Assembly: GCA_031411835.1 (NCBI GenBank)
Contig: JANOBV010000181.1
Coordinates: 1-7,005 of the forward strand
Direction of reading: 5' to 3'
DNA length: 7,005 nucleotides
From: JADKIH01 sp031411835
Lineage (GTDB): Bacteria; Bacteroidota; Bacteroidia; AKYH767-A; 2013-40CM-41-45
The notes beneath the pieces are model-generated. The model had not been told where the DNA came from. It did no database searches and saw only the letters and a program-made list of their open reading frames with translations. The translations under genes were made by a program, and so were the position numbers. Shown here in pieces: positions 1-5,926 of the stretch; within the stretch, counting starts at the first letter, position 1, and each line of letters begins with the position of its first letter.

Positions 1-121
1 GCGACATACTCGAAATAAAAGTGATCAGTAGTAGTGAAGTAAATTGACTATAAAGAATAGCGGCCAAAACGATTGCTACTCCAATAAATCCTGTAATGAA
101 TCTTTGTGTTAAGTTGCTCAC
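1..121 (-). CDS. cdsA: Phosphatidate cytidylyltransferase (CdsA), N-terminal 40 residues only
   Basis: This is the first 40 codons of a gene that continues beyond the left edge. The product would make CDP-diacylglycerol from phosphatidic acid and CTP at the inner membrane, the entry step to bacterial phospholipids. The visible part has a short polar start with the motif TQRFITGFIG, followed by a strongly hydrophobic stretch (about residues 11-37). CdsA proteins typically open this way, with an R-x-x-T-G turn before the first membrane helix. I chose a GTG start whose GTGA overlaps the TGA stop of the DUF2007 gene, so the two are probably translationally coupled. The family call rests on the N-terminal pattern and on the known Bacteroidota order DUF2007-cdsA. 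The catalytic C-terminal signature lies outside the window, so another multi-pass membrane protein cannot be excluded. Confidence 0.62.
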   Translation of the reverse strand, partial: MSNLTQRFITGFIGVAIVLAAILYSQFTSLLLITFISSMS

Positions 122-321
122 AGCTGATTTTGTTCGATAATAATTTTGGCTAATATAGCATCTTCTTTCTTTGTATACACCTCAATTTCACCAAGCATCG
201 TATAACTGGAATCTCTTTTGTCAAGTTTAACAGCTTCAATGTCTTGATCTTTCAGAACTTCAATAACGATCTCGATCCGATGTGGTAGAGTAGATGTGTA
301 AACTAAGTCCCAGTCGTTCAT
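118..321 (-). CDS. Small DUF2007-family protein (putative signal-transducing protein)
   Basis: A 67-residue soluble protein with no signal peptide or membrane segment. The pattern is that of the DUF2007 family: an N-terminal W-x-L-V-Y-T strand, a helix (TLPHRIEIVIEVLKDQDI) ending in a short strand with D34-K-R-D, and a C-terminal L-G-E-I-E-V-Y strand followed by a helix. The fold resembles a small ferredoxin-like or ACT-like ligand-binding domain. The 'signal transducing' label is only a family name and no biochemical role is established. The gene starts 6 bases after the LUD gene stop and overlaps the cdsA start by four bases, so it belongs to the same transcript. The start is fixed by that spacing and by the conserved residues beginning at position 4. 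Confidence 0.8.
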   Translation of the reverse strand: MNDWDLVYTSTLPHRIEIVIEVLKDQDIEAVKLDKRDSSYTMLGEIEVYTKKEDAILAKIIIEQNQL

Positions 322-327
322 AGGCTG

Positions 328-972
328 TTATTTAGCATCATCGATCACGAAAACAAAAATATCGCGTGGTCCGTGAGCGGGAGTAACTAATGTTTTTTCA
401 ATATCAGCGGTACGACTCGGTCCATTTAATGAAGCGATCATAGAAGGCAATTGATCGTTGTATTTTGATTTGATAAGTGTAAGTGCATCTTTCAACTCAA
501 GCACAAGTTGTGAAGTATATGCCATTACGATATGAATCGTTGGGACAACAAAAAGTTTTCTTCCGCTACCTTGTTTGCTTGAAACCATAACGGTTCCAAG
601 TCTTGCAACTAATGCTTCACAAGAAGTAATGGCAACCATTCCTTCGGGAAATTTTTTATCTTCTTTAATATATGGAAACTCGATTTGATCCATAAAGTCA
701 GTGATCTTTTTTTCCTGACAATAAAATTGCTTCCATTTATTCTCTTGAGCAAGCATGATCACATTTTCCAAAAACTCCATTTCGTTTTCACAAAAAACAA
801 ATTGTCCGCCAACCTTTGTGAATGCATTCGCGAATTTTTCTTCCAAACTTACATCTTCATTCGCATATAAATTTTTCTCCCAATCGATATTTGGAAATCG
901 AGAGGTTGTTTTATGTATAAGCGCTTGACGAATCTTTTTTAGAGTCTTTTCGCGAGAGGTGGAGTCTTGCAT
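328..972 (-). CDS. LUD-domain protein (LutC/YkgG-like)
   Basis: A 214-residue cytoplasmic protein of the LUD family (lactate utilisation domain, LutC/YkgG type). Family features are the N-terminal T-S-R-E-K-x-L-x-K-I-R-Q-A-L helix, the central ITSCEALVARLGTVMVSS segment (about residues 115-132), and the C-terminal G-P-S-R-T-A-D-I-E motif (184-192) with A-H-G-P-R-D (199-204). In lactate-utilisation operons LutC works with LutA and LutB, but neither is next to this gene. The genomic context is the ftsH-cdsA neighbourhood common in Bacteroidota, so a lactate role should not be assumed. The start fits the family because conserved residues begin at position 5. It is directly preceded by a run of A residues and a long palindromic heptad repeat, with no Shine-Dalgarno. 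The element therefore forms its whole leader if it is read from the ftsH transcript. Confidence 0.85.
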   Translation of the reverse strand: MQDSTSREKTLKKIRQALIHKTTSRFPNIDWEKNLYANEDVSLEEKFANAFTKVGGQFVFCENEMEFLENVIMLAQENKWKQFYCQEKKITDFMDQIEFPYIKEDKKFPEGMVAITSCEALVARLGTVMVSSKQGSGRKLFVVPTIHIVMAYTSQLVLELKDALTLIKSKYNDQLPSMIASLNGPSRTADIEKTLVTPAHGPRDIFVFVIDDAK

Positions 973-981
973 TTTTTTTTG

Positions 982-1147
982 GTAAGTAGTAAGTAGTAAG
1001 TAGTAAGTGGTGAGTAGTGAGTAGCACTGGTTACTTACGGCAATTGTTTTCTCTTAGTTCAAGGGTTTTGGTTTGAGTAATCGAGCATTGCTACTTACCA
1101 CTCACTACTCACTACTCACTACTCACTACTCACTACTCACCACTTAC
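982..1147. repeat. Palindromic element 1: heptad-repeat arms between ftsH and the LUD gene
   Basis: An imperfect long inverted repeat whose arms are tandem 7-mers. Left arm (982-1023, plus strand): GTAAGTA x3, GTAAGTG, GTGAGTA x2. Right arm (1147-1092, minus strand): GTAAGTG, GTGAGTA x5, GTGAGTG, GTAAGTA. Both arms end on the inside with GCA (1024-1026 and 1091-1089). The loop between them is about 62-64 nt. In the minus-strand transcript (ftsH to LUD), most arm differences become G-U wobbles, so a stem of about 44 bp with few true mismatches is possible. The right arm runs into ftsH: its first two heptads encode V684-S-G-E and, with the next base, the stop. The left arm ends 9 bases before the LUD start codon. 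No U-run follows the stem on either strand, so it is not a classical intrinsic terminator. Function and origin are unknown. Confidence 0.92.
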
Positions 1148-3196
1148 TTTATCGTCGTGCGGAATAGTAACGATCGTCGGAATAGTTTCATTCGCAGCTT
1201 CAGCTGCAGCTGAACCTCCGAAGTGTGCCATTTCGCTTTTATCTTCCCATTTTCTTTTTCCGAAAATTGCCTCAAGATCTTCTTTGAACAATACTTCTTT
1301 CTCAAGAAGATGTCCGGCAAGCTGATGAAGTTTTTCTTTATTTTCATTAAGTAGTGCTTTCGTACGTTCATACGCACCTTCGATCAATTTCTTTACTTCG
1401 TTGTCGATCAACTCAGCAGTTTTTTCGCTGTATGGTTTTCCGAAAGTATATTCTTGTTGTCCTGAAGAATCATAGAAGCTTACGTTTCCGATCTTATCGT
1501 TCAATCCATAGATCGTAACCATAGCATATGCTTGCTTTGTAATTTTTTCAAGATCACTCAATGCACCGGTCGAAATTTTCCCGAAAATAATTTCTTCAGC
1601 AGCTCTTCCGCCTAAAGCAGCGCAGATCTCATCCATGATTTGTTCAGTCGTAGTGATCTGACGTTCTTCAGGAAGGTACCATGCAGCGCCAAGAGAATTT
1701 CCGCGAGGAACAATCGTAACCTTGATAAGTGGATGCGCATATTCTAACAACCAAGATACAGCTGCGTGACCTGATTCGTGATATGCAATTACTTTTTTCT
1801 CATGTTGAGAAACGATCTTGTTTTTCTTTTCCAGTCCACCGATGATGCGATCAACAGCATCTAAGAAATCTTGTTTCTCAATCGATGTTTTATTTTTACG
1901 AGCAGCAATCAAGGCAGCTTCATTACAAACGTTTGCAATATCTGCACCTGAAAATCCCGGAGTTTGACGAGCAAGGAATTCAATGTCGAGTGCTATATCA
2001 ATCTTCAATGGTTTCAAATGGACGTTGAAGATCTCTCTGCGACCGTTCAAATCAGGAAGCTCAACATAGATCTGTCTGTCGAAACGACCCGGACGTAACA
2101 ATGCACGATCAAGGATGTCTGCACGATTCGTAGCAGCAACGATAATGACACCAGAATTACTTCCGAAGCCATCCATTTCTGTCAACAATTGATTCAATGT
2201 GCTTTCTCTTTCATCATTTGAAGAGAAAGAAGGTGATTTGCCACGAGCGCGACCAATAGCATCGATCTCGTCAATGAAAATGATACAAGGAGCTTTTTCT
2301 TTTGCCTGACGGAAAAGATCTCTCACACGCGATGCACCAACGCCGACGAACATTTCAACGAAATCAGAACCTGATAAGGAGAAGAAAGGAACTTGAGCTT
2401 CACCGGCCATTGCTTTTGCAAGGAGAGTTTTACCTGTTCCCGGAGGACCAACAAGTAATGCACCTCGAGGAATTTTTCCTCCAAGTGTTGTATATTTTTT
2501 CGGGTTCTTAAGGAAGTCGACGATTTCCATCACTTCCAATTTTGCTTCTTCTAATCCGGCTACATCATTGAACGTAACTTTTACTTGAAGATCTTTATCG
2601 AACAATTGTGCTTTTGATTTTCCGATGTTGAAGATCTGACTTCCGCCACCTCCGCCACCCATACGGCGCATAAGGAACATCCAGATGACAATCAAGAACA
2701 CACCCGGAATAATCCAGTTGAGAAGGAATTCTAGATAGCCACCAGTTTCTTGATTGTATTCAATGCTTACTTTTTCACTTTCAGGAAAATCTTTTTGGAT
2801 CTCATCAATTTTCTTTACGAAAAGATCGGTAGGTCCTGTGTTGATCCGATAATGCGGACCATCATTCACAACTTGAGGGAAACTTTTGTAGCGAAGGGCT
2901 GTGTATTTCTCTTTTGCTAATAAAGAATCTTTCTTAATGGTAATGTGTGCGACTTTGTCGACGATCTCAATTTTCTTTACATCATGCTGTTCAAGCATGT
3001 TCTTTTCAAAGTCATCGATACTCGTTTGTTTTTCTTCAGTTCCCCAATGTAAAAGTTGAGTAATGATTAGTACGACTATGATGATACCATAGATCCAATA
3101 GAAATTAAAATTAAATCGTGGTCCGCCCGGAAATTTTTTCCCCTGATTACCTTTCGTAGAATTTGGCTTGTTGTCACTATTTCGTTGTTCGCTCAT
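1133..3196 (-). CDS. ftsH: ATP-dependent zinc metalloprotease FtsH
   Basis: A 687-residue, full-length membrane-anchored AAA+ protease that extracts and degrades membrane and some soluble proteins. Domains in order: basic, polar N-tail (1-31); first membrane helix (about 32-49); periplasmic domain (50-157); second membrane helix (about 158-177); Gly-rich linker (180-185). The AAA+ domain has Walker A GPPGTGKT (250-257), pore motif F283-V-G, Walker B IIFIDEID (305-312), and a second region of homology with arginine fingers R368 and R371. The protease domain carries H473-E-S-G-H477 for zinc, with D548 as the likely third ligand. All catalytic residues are present. The C-terminal tail (about 652-687) is low complexity, and its last four residues (VSGE) and TAG stop are encoded by repeat element 1, a sign that the 3' end was rewritten. 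It starts 88 bases after rsfS and is probably co-transcribed, although an internal promoter is possible. Confidence 0.98.
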   Translation of the reverse strand: MSEQRNSDNKPNSTKGNQGKKFPGGPRFNFNFYWIYGIIIVVLIITQLLHWGTEEKQTSIDDFEKNMLEQHDVKKIEIVDKVAHITIKKDSLLAKEKYTALRYKSFPQVVNDGPHYRINTGPTDLFVKKIDEIQKDFPESEKVSIEYNQETGGYLEFLLNWIIPGVFLIVIWMFLMRRMGGGGGGSQIFNIGKSKAQLFDKDLQVKVTFNDVAGLEEAKLEVMEIVDFLKNPKKYTTLGGKIPRGALLVGPPGTGKTLLAKAMAGEAQVPFFSLSGSDFVEMFVGVGASRVRDLFRQAKEKAPCIIFIDEIDAIGRARGKSPSFSSNDERESTLNQLLTEMDGFGSNSGVIIVAATNRADILDRALLRPGRFDRQIYVELPDLNGRREIFNVHLKPLKIDIALDIEFLARQTPGFSGADIANVCNEAALIAARKNKTSIEKQDFLDAVDRIIGGLEKKNKIVSQHEKKVIAYHESGHAAVSWLLEYAHPLIKVTIVPRGNSLGAAWYLPEERQITTTEQIMDEICAALGGRAAEEIIFGKISTGALSDLEKITKQAYAMVTIYGLNDKIGNVSFYDSSGQQEYTFGKPYSEKTAELIDNEVKKLIEGAYERTKALLNENKEKLHQLAGHLLEKEVLFKEDLEAIFGKRKWEDKSEMAHFGGSAAAEAANETIPTIVTIPHDDKVSGE

Positions 3197-3284
3197 TAGA
3201 ATAAAAAGATTGGCATTAAATTGTCAAGAAGAGTGCCTTGAATGGCTTTCCCGACAAATAGTCATTGTTTAACAGTTTAATATA

Positions 3285-3701
3285 TTAATTGTTGCTTGCT
3301 ATTTGTTTTATTTCTGCATCAGCCCAAAGTCTTTCGATGCCATAATAGTCGCGTTTTTCTTTTTGGAAAATATGGACAACTACATTTAGATAGTCGAGTA
3401 GTACCCATTCAGAACTTCCCATTCCTTCTTTGTGAAAAGGATCTTCTCCGATTTTTTTACTTACGTATTCTTCTACGGATCTAGCAATAGCGTCAGTGTG
3501 TGGCTTTGAGTCGGCATGACAGACAATAAAGAAATCTGCAACGGAGTTTTTCAAGTTTCTTAAATCGATTGAAACGATCTCTTTTGCTTTCTTTTCCTGC
3601 ATCCCTTCAATGATCAGATCACGCAGATTTTCTGCTTCATTGATCTTTCGGATTGTTTTTTTTACTACTTTTCGTGCAGGAGCCTTTGTCTTTTTAATCA
3701 T
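3285..3701 (-). CDS. rsfS: Ribosomal silencing factor RsfS (DUF143/Iojap family)
   Basis: A 138-residue cytoplasmic protein of the RsfS/Iojap family. RsfS binds protein uL14 on the large ribosomal subunit, blocks joining with the small subunit, and so damps translation in stationary phase or starvation. Signatures are A55-D-F-F-I-V (55-60), W99-V-L-L-D-Y followed by V-V-V-H-I-F (107-112), and Y119-Y-G-I-E-R-L-W-A-D-A (119-129). These cover the uL14-contact strand and the C-terminal motif of the family. The N-terminal 20 residues are Lys/Arg-rich (KTKAPARKVVKKTIRK) and lie ahead of the usual domain start. They may add RNA contacts or be a variable tail. The gene heads the minus-strand unit that continues with ftsH and is divergent from birA. 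A good Bacteroidota-type promoter lies just upstream. Confidence 0.95.
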   Translation of the reverse strand: MIKKTKAPARKVVKKTIRKINEAENLRDLIIEGMQEKKAKEIVSIDLRNLKNSVADFFIVCHADSKPHTDAIARSVEEYVSKKIGEDPFHKEGMGSSEWVLLDYLNVVVHIFQKEKRDYYGIERLWADAEIKQIASNN

Positions 3702-3735
3702 TCAGGGTTATTGGTTATTATTGATAATGGTGACG

Positions 3736-3767
3736 CAAAAATAAGGAAAATATTGTACTCCTTTAAA
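3736..3767 (-). promoter_or_regulatory. Candidate Bacteroidota promoter for rsfS(-ftsH)
   Basis: On the minus strand, TATTTTTG (3743-3736) matches the phylum's TAnnTTTG -7 element exactly. TTTA (3767-3764), 20 bases upstream, is one base off the TTTG -33 element. Transcription would begin near 3730, giving a leader of roughly 25-30 nt before the rsfS ATG. The match is by eye, and an 8-mer with two free positions can arise by chance in AT-rich DNA. Confidence 0.45.
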
Positions 3768-3800
3768 GATACGTTGCTGATATAGTTTAGGGTAAAATTC

Positions 3801-4571
3801 ATGAATAAAGAGTTAACAACCTTATTCACAGGTAGGCAGATTATTGATATTGAATGTGTGGAATCTACTAATTCCTATCTTTCAGAGCTATTGAAGACTC
3901 AATTAGTACCTGAAGGTAGTGTAGTTATGGCGTTTTCGCAATTATCAGGTAGAGGTCAGATGGGAGCTCGATGGAGCAGTGAAGACGGTAAAAACCTTCT
4001 GGTCAGCTTTGCTTTTTACCCAACTTTTGTAGTTCCAAGAAATCTTTTTTTACTCAATAAGACCTATGCTTTAGGTGTTTACGATTATGTGCGCTCTATT
4101 CTGGGCGACGATGTCAAGATAAAATGGCCGAATGATATTTACTGGAAAAGCAAAAAGCTTGGTGGCATATTGGTTGAAAATACGATTTCAACTTCAATTG
4201 TAACGAATAGTATTCTTGGTCTTGGATTAAATGTGAACCAACTTGAATTTCCTTCCGGTTTACCAAATCCTGTTTCGATAGGACAAATTATTACGGGTAA
4301 TCACAATTTGAAGGCTATGTTGAATGGTTTAGCAAATTGTGTAGAGAGTAGATATCTTCAGTTGCGACGCGGCGAAAAGCAAACAATCGACGAAGATTAT
4401 AAGAAAGCCTTATTCCGTTGTGAAGAATGGGCGTTTTACGAAGACAAAAAAGGCAAATTTCCAGGATGTATAAAAGGCGTCGATAACCAAGGATTACTCA
4501 AAGTAGAGGACGAAGATGGAGAAGTGAGACTTTTTGATTTGAAGGAATTGAAGTATCTTGGGTTATCGTGA
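3801..4571 (+). CDS. birA: Biotin-[acetyl-CoA-carboxylase] ligase, catalytic-only (BirA group I)
   Basis: A 256-residue enzyme that activates biotin with ATP to biotinyl-5'-AMP and attaches it to the lysine of the biotin carboxyl carrier protein. Key motifs are E21-S-T-N (biotin end), the biotinyl-AMP loop G50-R-G-Q-M-G-A-R-W58, K108-W-P-N-D-I-Y, and K119-L-G-G-I-L-V-E126 with the conserved structural glycines. The catalytic domain is followed by a short C-terminal SH3-like domain (about 210-256: KGKFPGCIKGVDNQGLLKVE and so on). There is no N-terminal winged-helix DNA-binding domain, so it should not act as a biotin repressor. It is transcribed alone, divergent from rsfS (99 bp apart) and convergent with the SRPBCC gene. 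Upstream, TAGTTTAG (3783-3790) resembles the -7 element with one mismatch. Its stop lies 16 bases before repeat element 2. Confidence 0.95.
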   Translation: MNKELTTLFTGRQIIDIECVESTNSYLSELLKTQLVPEGSVVMAFSQLSGRGQMGARWSSEDGKNLLVSFAFYPTFVVPRNLFLLNKTYALGVYDYVRSILGDDVKIKWPNDIYWKSKKLGGILVENTISTSIVTNSILGLGLNVNQLEFPSGLPNPVSIGQIITGNHNLKAMLNGLANCVESRYLQLRRGEKQTIDEDYKKALFRCEEWAFYEDKKGKFPGCIKGVDNQGLLKVEDEDGEVRLFDLKELKYLGLS

Positions 4572-4587
4572 CTCTTTGGTAATTTCG

Positions 4588-4761
4588 GTGAGTAGTGATT
4601 AGTGAGTAGTGAGTAGCAATACTTTGTAATTGCAATTGCAAATCACTATTTAATATTACTTAAGAATAAAAAATAATTACTTGTAACTAATTTGAAATTA
4701 AGAAAGTGGTGCTACTCACTACTCACTACTCACTACTCACTACTTACCACTTACTAATCAC
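4588..4761. repeat. Palindromic element 2: heptad-repeat arms between convergent birA and SRPBCC genes
   Basis: Same architecture as the element beside ftsH. Left arm (4588-4615, plus strand): GTGAGTA, GTGATTA, GTGAGTA x2. Right arm (4761-4713, minus strand): GTGATTA, GTAAGTG, GTAAGTA, GTGAGTA x4. Both arms end inward with GCA (4616-4618 and 4712-4710). The inner four heptads of each arm pair with one mismatch, giving a stem of about 31 bp, and the right arm carries three extra heptads. The 91-nt AT-rich loop (4619-4709) has no open reading frame and no clear similarity to the first element's loop beyond a shared GCAATTG. The first base of the outermost right-arm heptad is the G of the SRPBCC TAG stop codon. 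No U-run follows the stem on either strand. It could still serve as a bidirectional 3'-end structure for the two convergent messages. Confidence 0.92.
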
Positions 4762-5156
4762 TAAAGAGAAGCAAGTTTCCCAACCAACAAATTCAAAAAG
4801 TTAGTGAGCGGCTTCACGGCCATCATTTTCATCATCGGGTTTAAATCAGCGTCGAATGCAAGTTGAACGGTACTGGTTCCGGAAGTAGATTCTTTAATTA
4901 TGCAATCAAGTCCGAAGTCGAATGGCGCTTTTCCATTACGAATTACTTTTATTAATGAGTGCGGTGTTTTTTCTACGATCTTCATCCCAAGACTTGCCAT
5001 CCCTGCAATTGTAAAACTACATTCGTCTTCTGTCGATTCCCAATTTGTAACTTGATCAGGCATCAATTTCTGAAAATTATTGAAGTTGCTTAGAAAATTA
5101 AAGATCTCTTCCGGTGATTTACTCACATTAGTTACGTCGCTTTCTATTCTTGTCAT
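4761..5156 (-). CDS. SRPBCC-superfamily protein of unknown ligand
   Basis: A 131-residue soluble protein with the SRPBCC (START/Bet v1-like) pattern. It has a first strand ending in V-x-x-S-P-E-E-I-F-N-F-L-S-N-F-N-N-F-Q-K-L-M-P (13-33, the two short helices), a run of amphipathic strands (W39 to about residue 100), and a long C-terminal helix (about 106-131, PMMKMMAVKPLTNFLNLL). The fold forms a hydrophobic ligand-binding pocket, but no catalytic residues or ligand can be assigned. It lies 18 bases downstream of pyrE on the same strand, a pairing that recurs in Bacteroidota, so co-transcription is likely. Nothing in the sequence ties it to pyrimidine synthesis. Its stop codon shares a base with repeat element 2. 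Confidence 0.82.
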   Translation of the reverse strand: MTRIESDVTNVSKSPEEIFNFLSNFNNFQKLMPDQVTNWESTEDECSFTIAGMASLGMKIVEKTPHSLIKVIRNGKAPFDFGLDCIIKESTSGTSTVQLAFDADLNPMMKMMAVKPLTNFLNLLVGKLASL

Positions 5157-5174
5157 AGCTGAATTATTGAATTA

Positions 5175-5822
5175 TTAAATAATGCCCGTCCATACTTCCG
5201 GAGCTTCTTTCCATTGATTTAAAATTTCAAGATCTTTTGTTTTAATATAATTTGATTCTACTGCTTGTTCGAGTAAGATAGAGTAGTCGCAAAGAGAAAT
5301 CAATGGACATTGTTCGTTCTCGAAATTAGTTGTTGCCAGGGGGAAACCATACGTGAAAATGGAAATCATTCCTTTGACTTTACAACCCGCTTCTTTGAGG
5401 GCTTCAACAGCTTTGAGAGAACTTTTTCCTGTTGATATCAGATCTTCTATTACAACAACAGATTGTCCTTCCTGAATTTCGCCTTCGATCAGATTTTCTC
5501 TGCCATGATCTTTAGCAGAAGCACGAACATAAACAAAAGGAAGTCCCATTGCTTCAGCAACCAATGCACCTTGAGCAATAGCGGCAGTTGCAACTCCTGC
5601 AATTACATCGGGTCGACCATAAGTTTCTTCTATCGTTGTAACAAGTGCTTGCCGAATAAATGTGCGAACTTTCGGATAGGAAAGGGCAATTCTATTGTCG
5701 CAGTAGATAGGTGATTTCCATCCTGATGCCCATGTAAAGGGTTTGTCGGGTTGAAGTTTGATGGCTTTTATCTGAAGTAAAAACTCGGCTATTTTTTTCG
5801 AAGTAATAACATTCACTGGCAT
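5175..5822 (-). CDS. pyrE: Orotate phosphoribosyltransferase PyrE
   Basis: A 215-residue cytoplasmic enzyme that joins orotate to PRPP to give orotidine 5'-phosphate, the fifth step of de novo UMP synthesis. Motifs are F29-T-W-A-S-G-W-K-S-P-I-Y-C-D-N-R44 (orotate/PRPP contacts), the mobile catalytic loop V99-R-A-S-A-K104-D-H106-G, and the PRPP-binding signature V122-V-V-I-E-D-L-I-S-T-G-K-S-S135 with its paired acidic residues E126-D127. Length and all key elements are normal for the family. The ATG start is kept because conserved sequence (I11-A-E-F-L-L-Q-I-K-A-I-K-L) follows soon after. A GTG at codon 3 is an alternative. A promoter candidate lies almost on top of the start, implying a very short or absent leader. 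It is followed by the SRPBCC gene and is divergent from the NUDIX gene. Confidence 0.97.
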   Translation of the reverse strand: MPVNVITSKKIAEFLLQIKAIKLQPDKPFTWASGWKSPIYCDNRIALSYPKVRTFIRQALVTTIEETYGRPDVIAGVATAAIAQGALVAEAMGLPFVYVRASAKDHGRENLIEGEIQEGQSVVVIEDLISTGKSSLKAVEALKEAGCKVKGMISIFTYGFPLATTNFENEQCPLISLCDYSILLEQAVESNYIKTKDLEILNQWKEAPEVWTGII

Positions 5823-5826
5823 GATG

Positions 5827-5855
5827 CAAACGTACGAATTCGCTTACAATGCAAA
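5827..5855 (-). promoter_or_regulatory. Candidate Bacteroidota promoter for pyrE, implying a near-leaderless message
   Basis: On the minus strand, TTTG (5855-5852) and TACGTTTG (5834-5827) match both promoter elements of the phylum (TTTG and TAnnTTTG), separated by 17 bases, at the short end of the usual range. The last base of the -7 element is only 4 bases from the pyrE ATG. Transcription would therefore start at or within a few bases of the initiation codon. Match made by eye. Confidence 0.42.
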
Positions 5856-5917
5856 AGGGTTTTTATAGGAAAAAGTTATTCAATAAATTTCACATTCACG
5901 TATTAATAGCGAGATTT

Positions 5918-5921
5918 GGAG
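5918..5921 (+). promoter_or_regulatory. Possible Shine-Dalgarno site deciding the NUDIX start
   Basis: GGAG lies 5 bases before the ATG at 5927. Such sites are uncommon in this phylum, so it is only supporting evidence. It favours this start over the in-frame ATG 78 bases upstream, which has no comparable site. Confidence 0.35.
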
Positions 5922-5926
5922 CATCT

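Noticed and set aside
1092..1147. Tandem units could be read as a small CRISPR-like array
   Set aside because: Units are 7 bases, contiguous and without spacers; they are the arm of a palindrome and no cas gene is nearby.
982..1147. Palindromes as ordinary Rho-independent terminators
   Set aside because: In all three elements no U-run follows the stem on either strand, loops are 60-90 nt, and element 1 lies between two co-directional genes. A different 3'-end role stays possible.
1144..1377. Open frames inside ftsH, rsfS, pyrE and the LUD gene in other frames
   Set aside because: They lie wholly within well-supported conserved genes, their compositions look non-protein-like, and none shows a recognisable motif or its own start signals.
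3197..3232. TTGACA-N18-TATTCT upstream of ftsH on the minus strand, resembling an E. coli sigma-70 promoter
   Set aside because: Bacteroidota use a different consensus, and the -10-like box would end one base before the ATG.
3267..3281. Two GTTTAA-type heptads (GTTTAAC, GTTTAAT) near the rsfS stop, followed by GTTGC as in element 3
   Set aside because: Only two units, separated by an extra base, with no inverted partner arm in the rsfS-ftsH gap; plausible by chance in AT-rich sequence or a decayed remnant.
5517..5529. PyrE catalytic loop reads R-A-S-A-K-D-H-G, lacking the extra lysine found after the arginine in the E. coli enzyme
   Set aside because: The key R, K and H positions are kept, and as I recall Bacteroidota PyrE proteins commonly lack that lysine, so this is ordinary variation.
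5849..5926. Longer NUDIX start adding 26 residues (MQKGFYRKKL...)
   Set aside because: The extension is basic and unlike the family start, occupies most of the divergent promoter region with pyrE, and the internal ATG has a GGAG 5 bases upstream.
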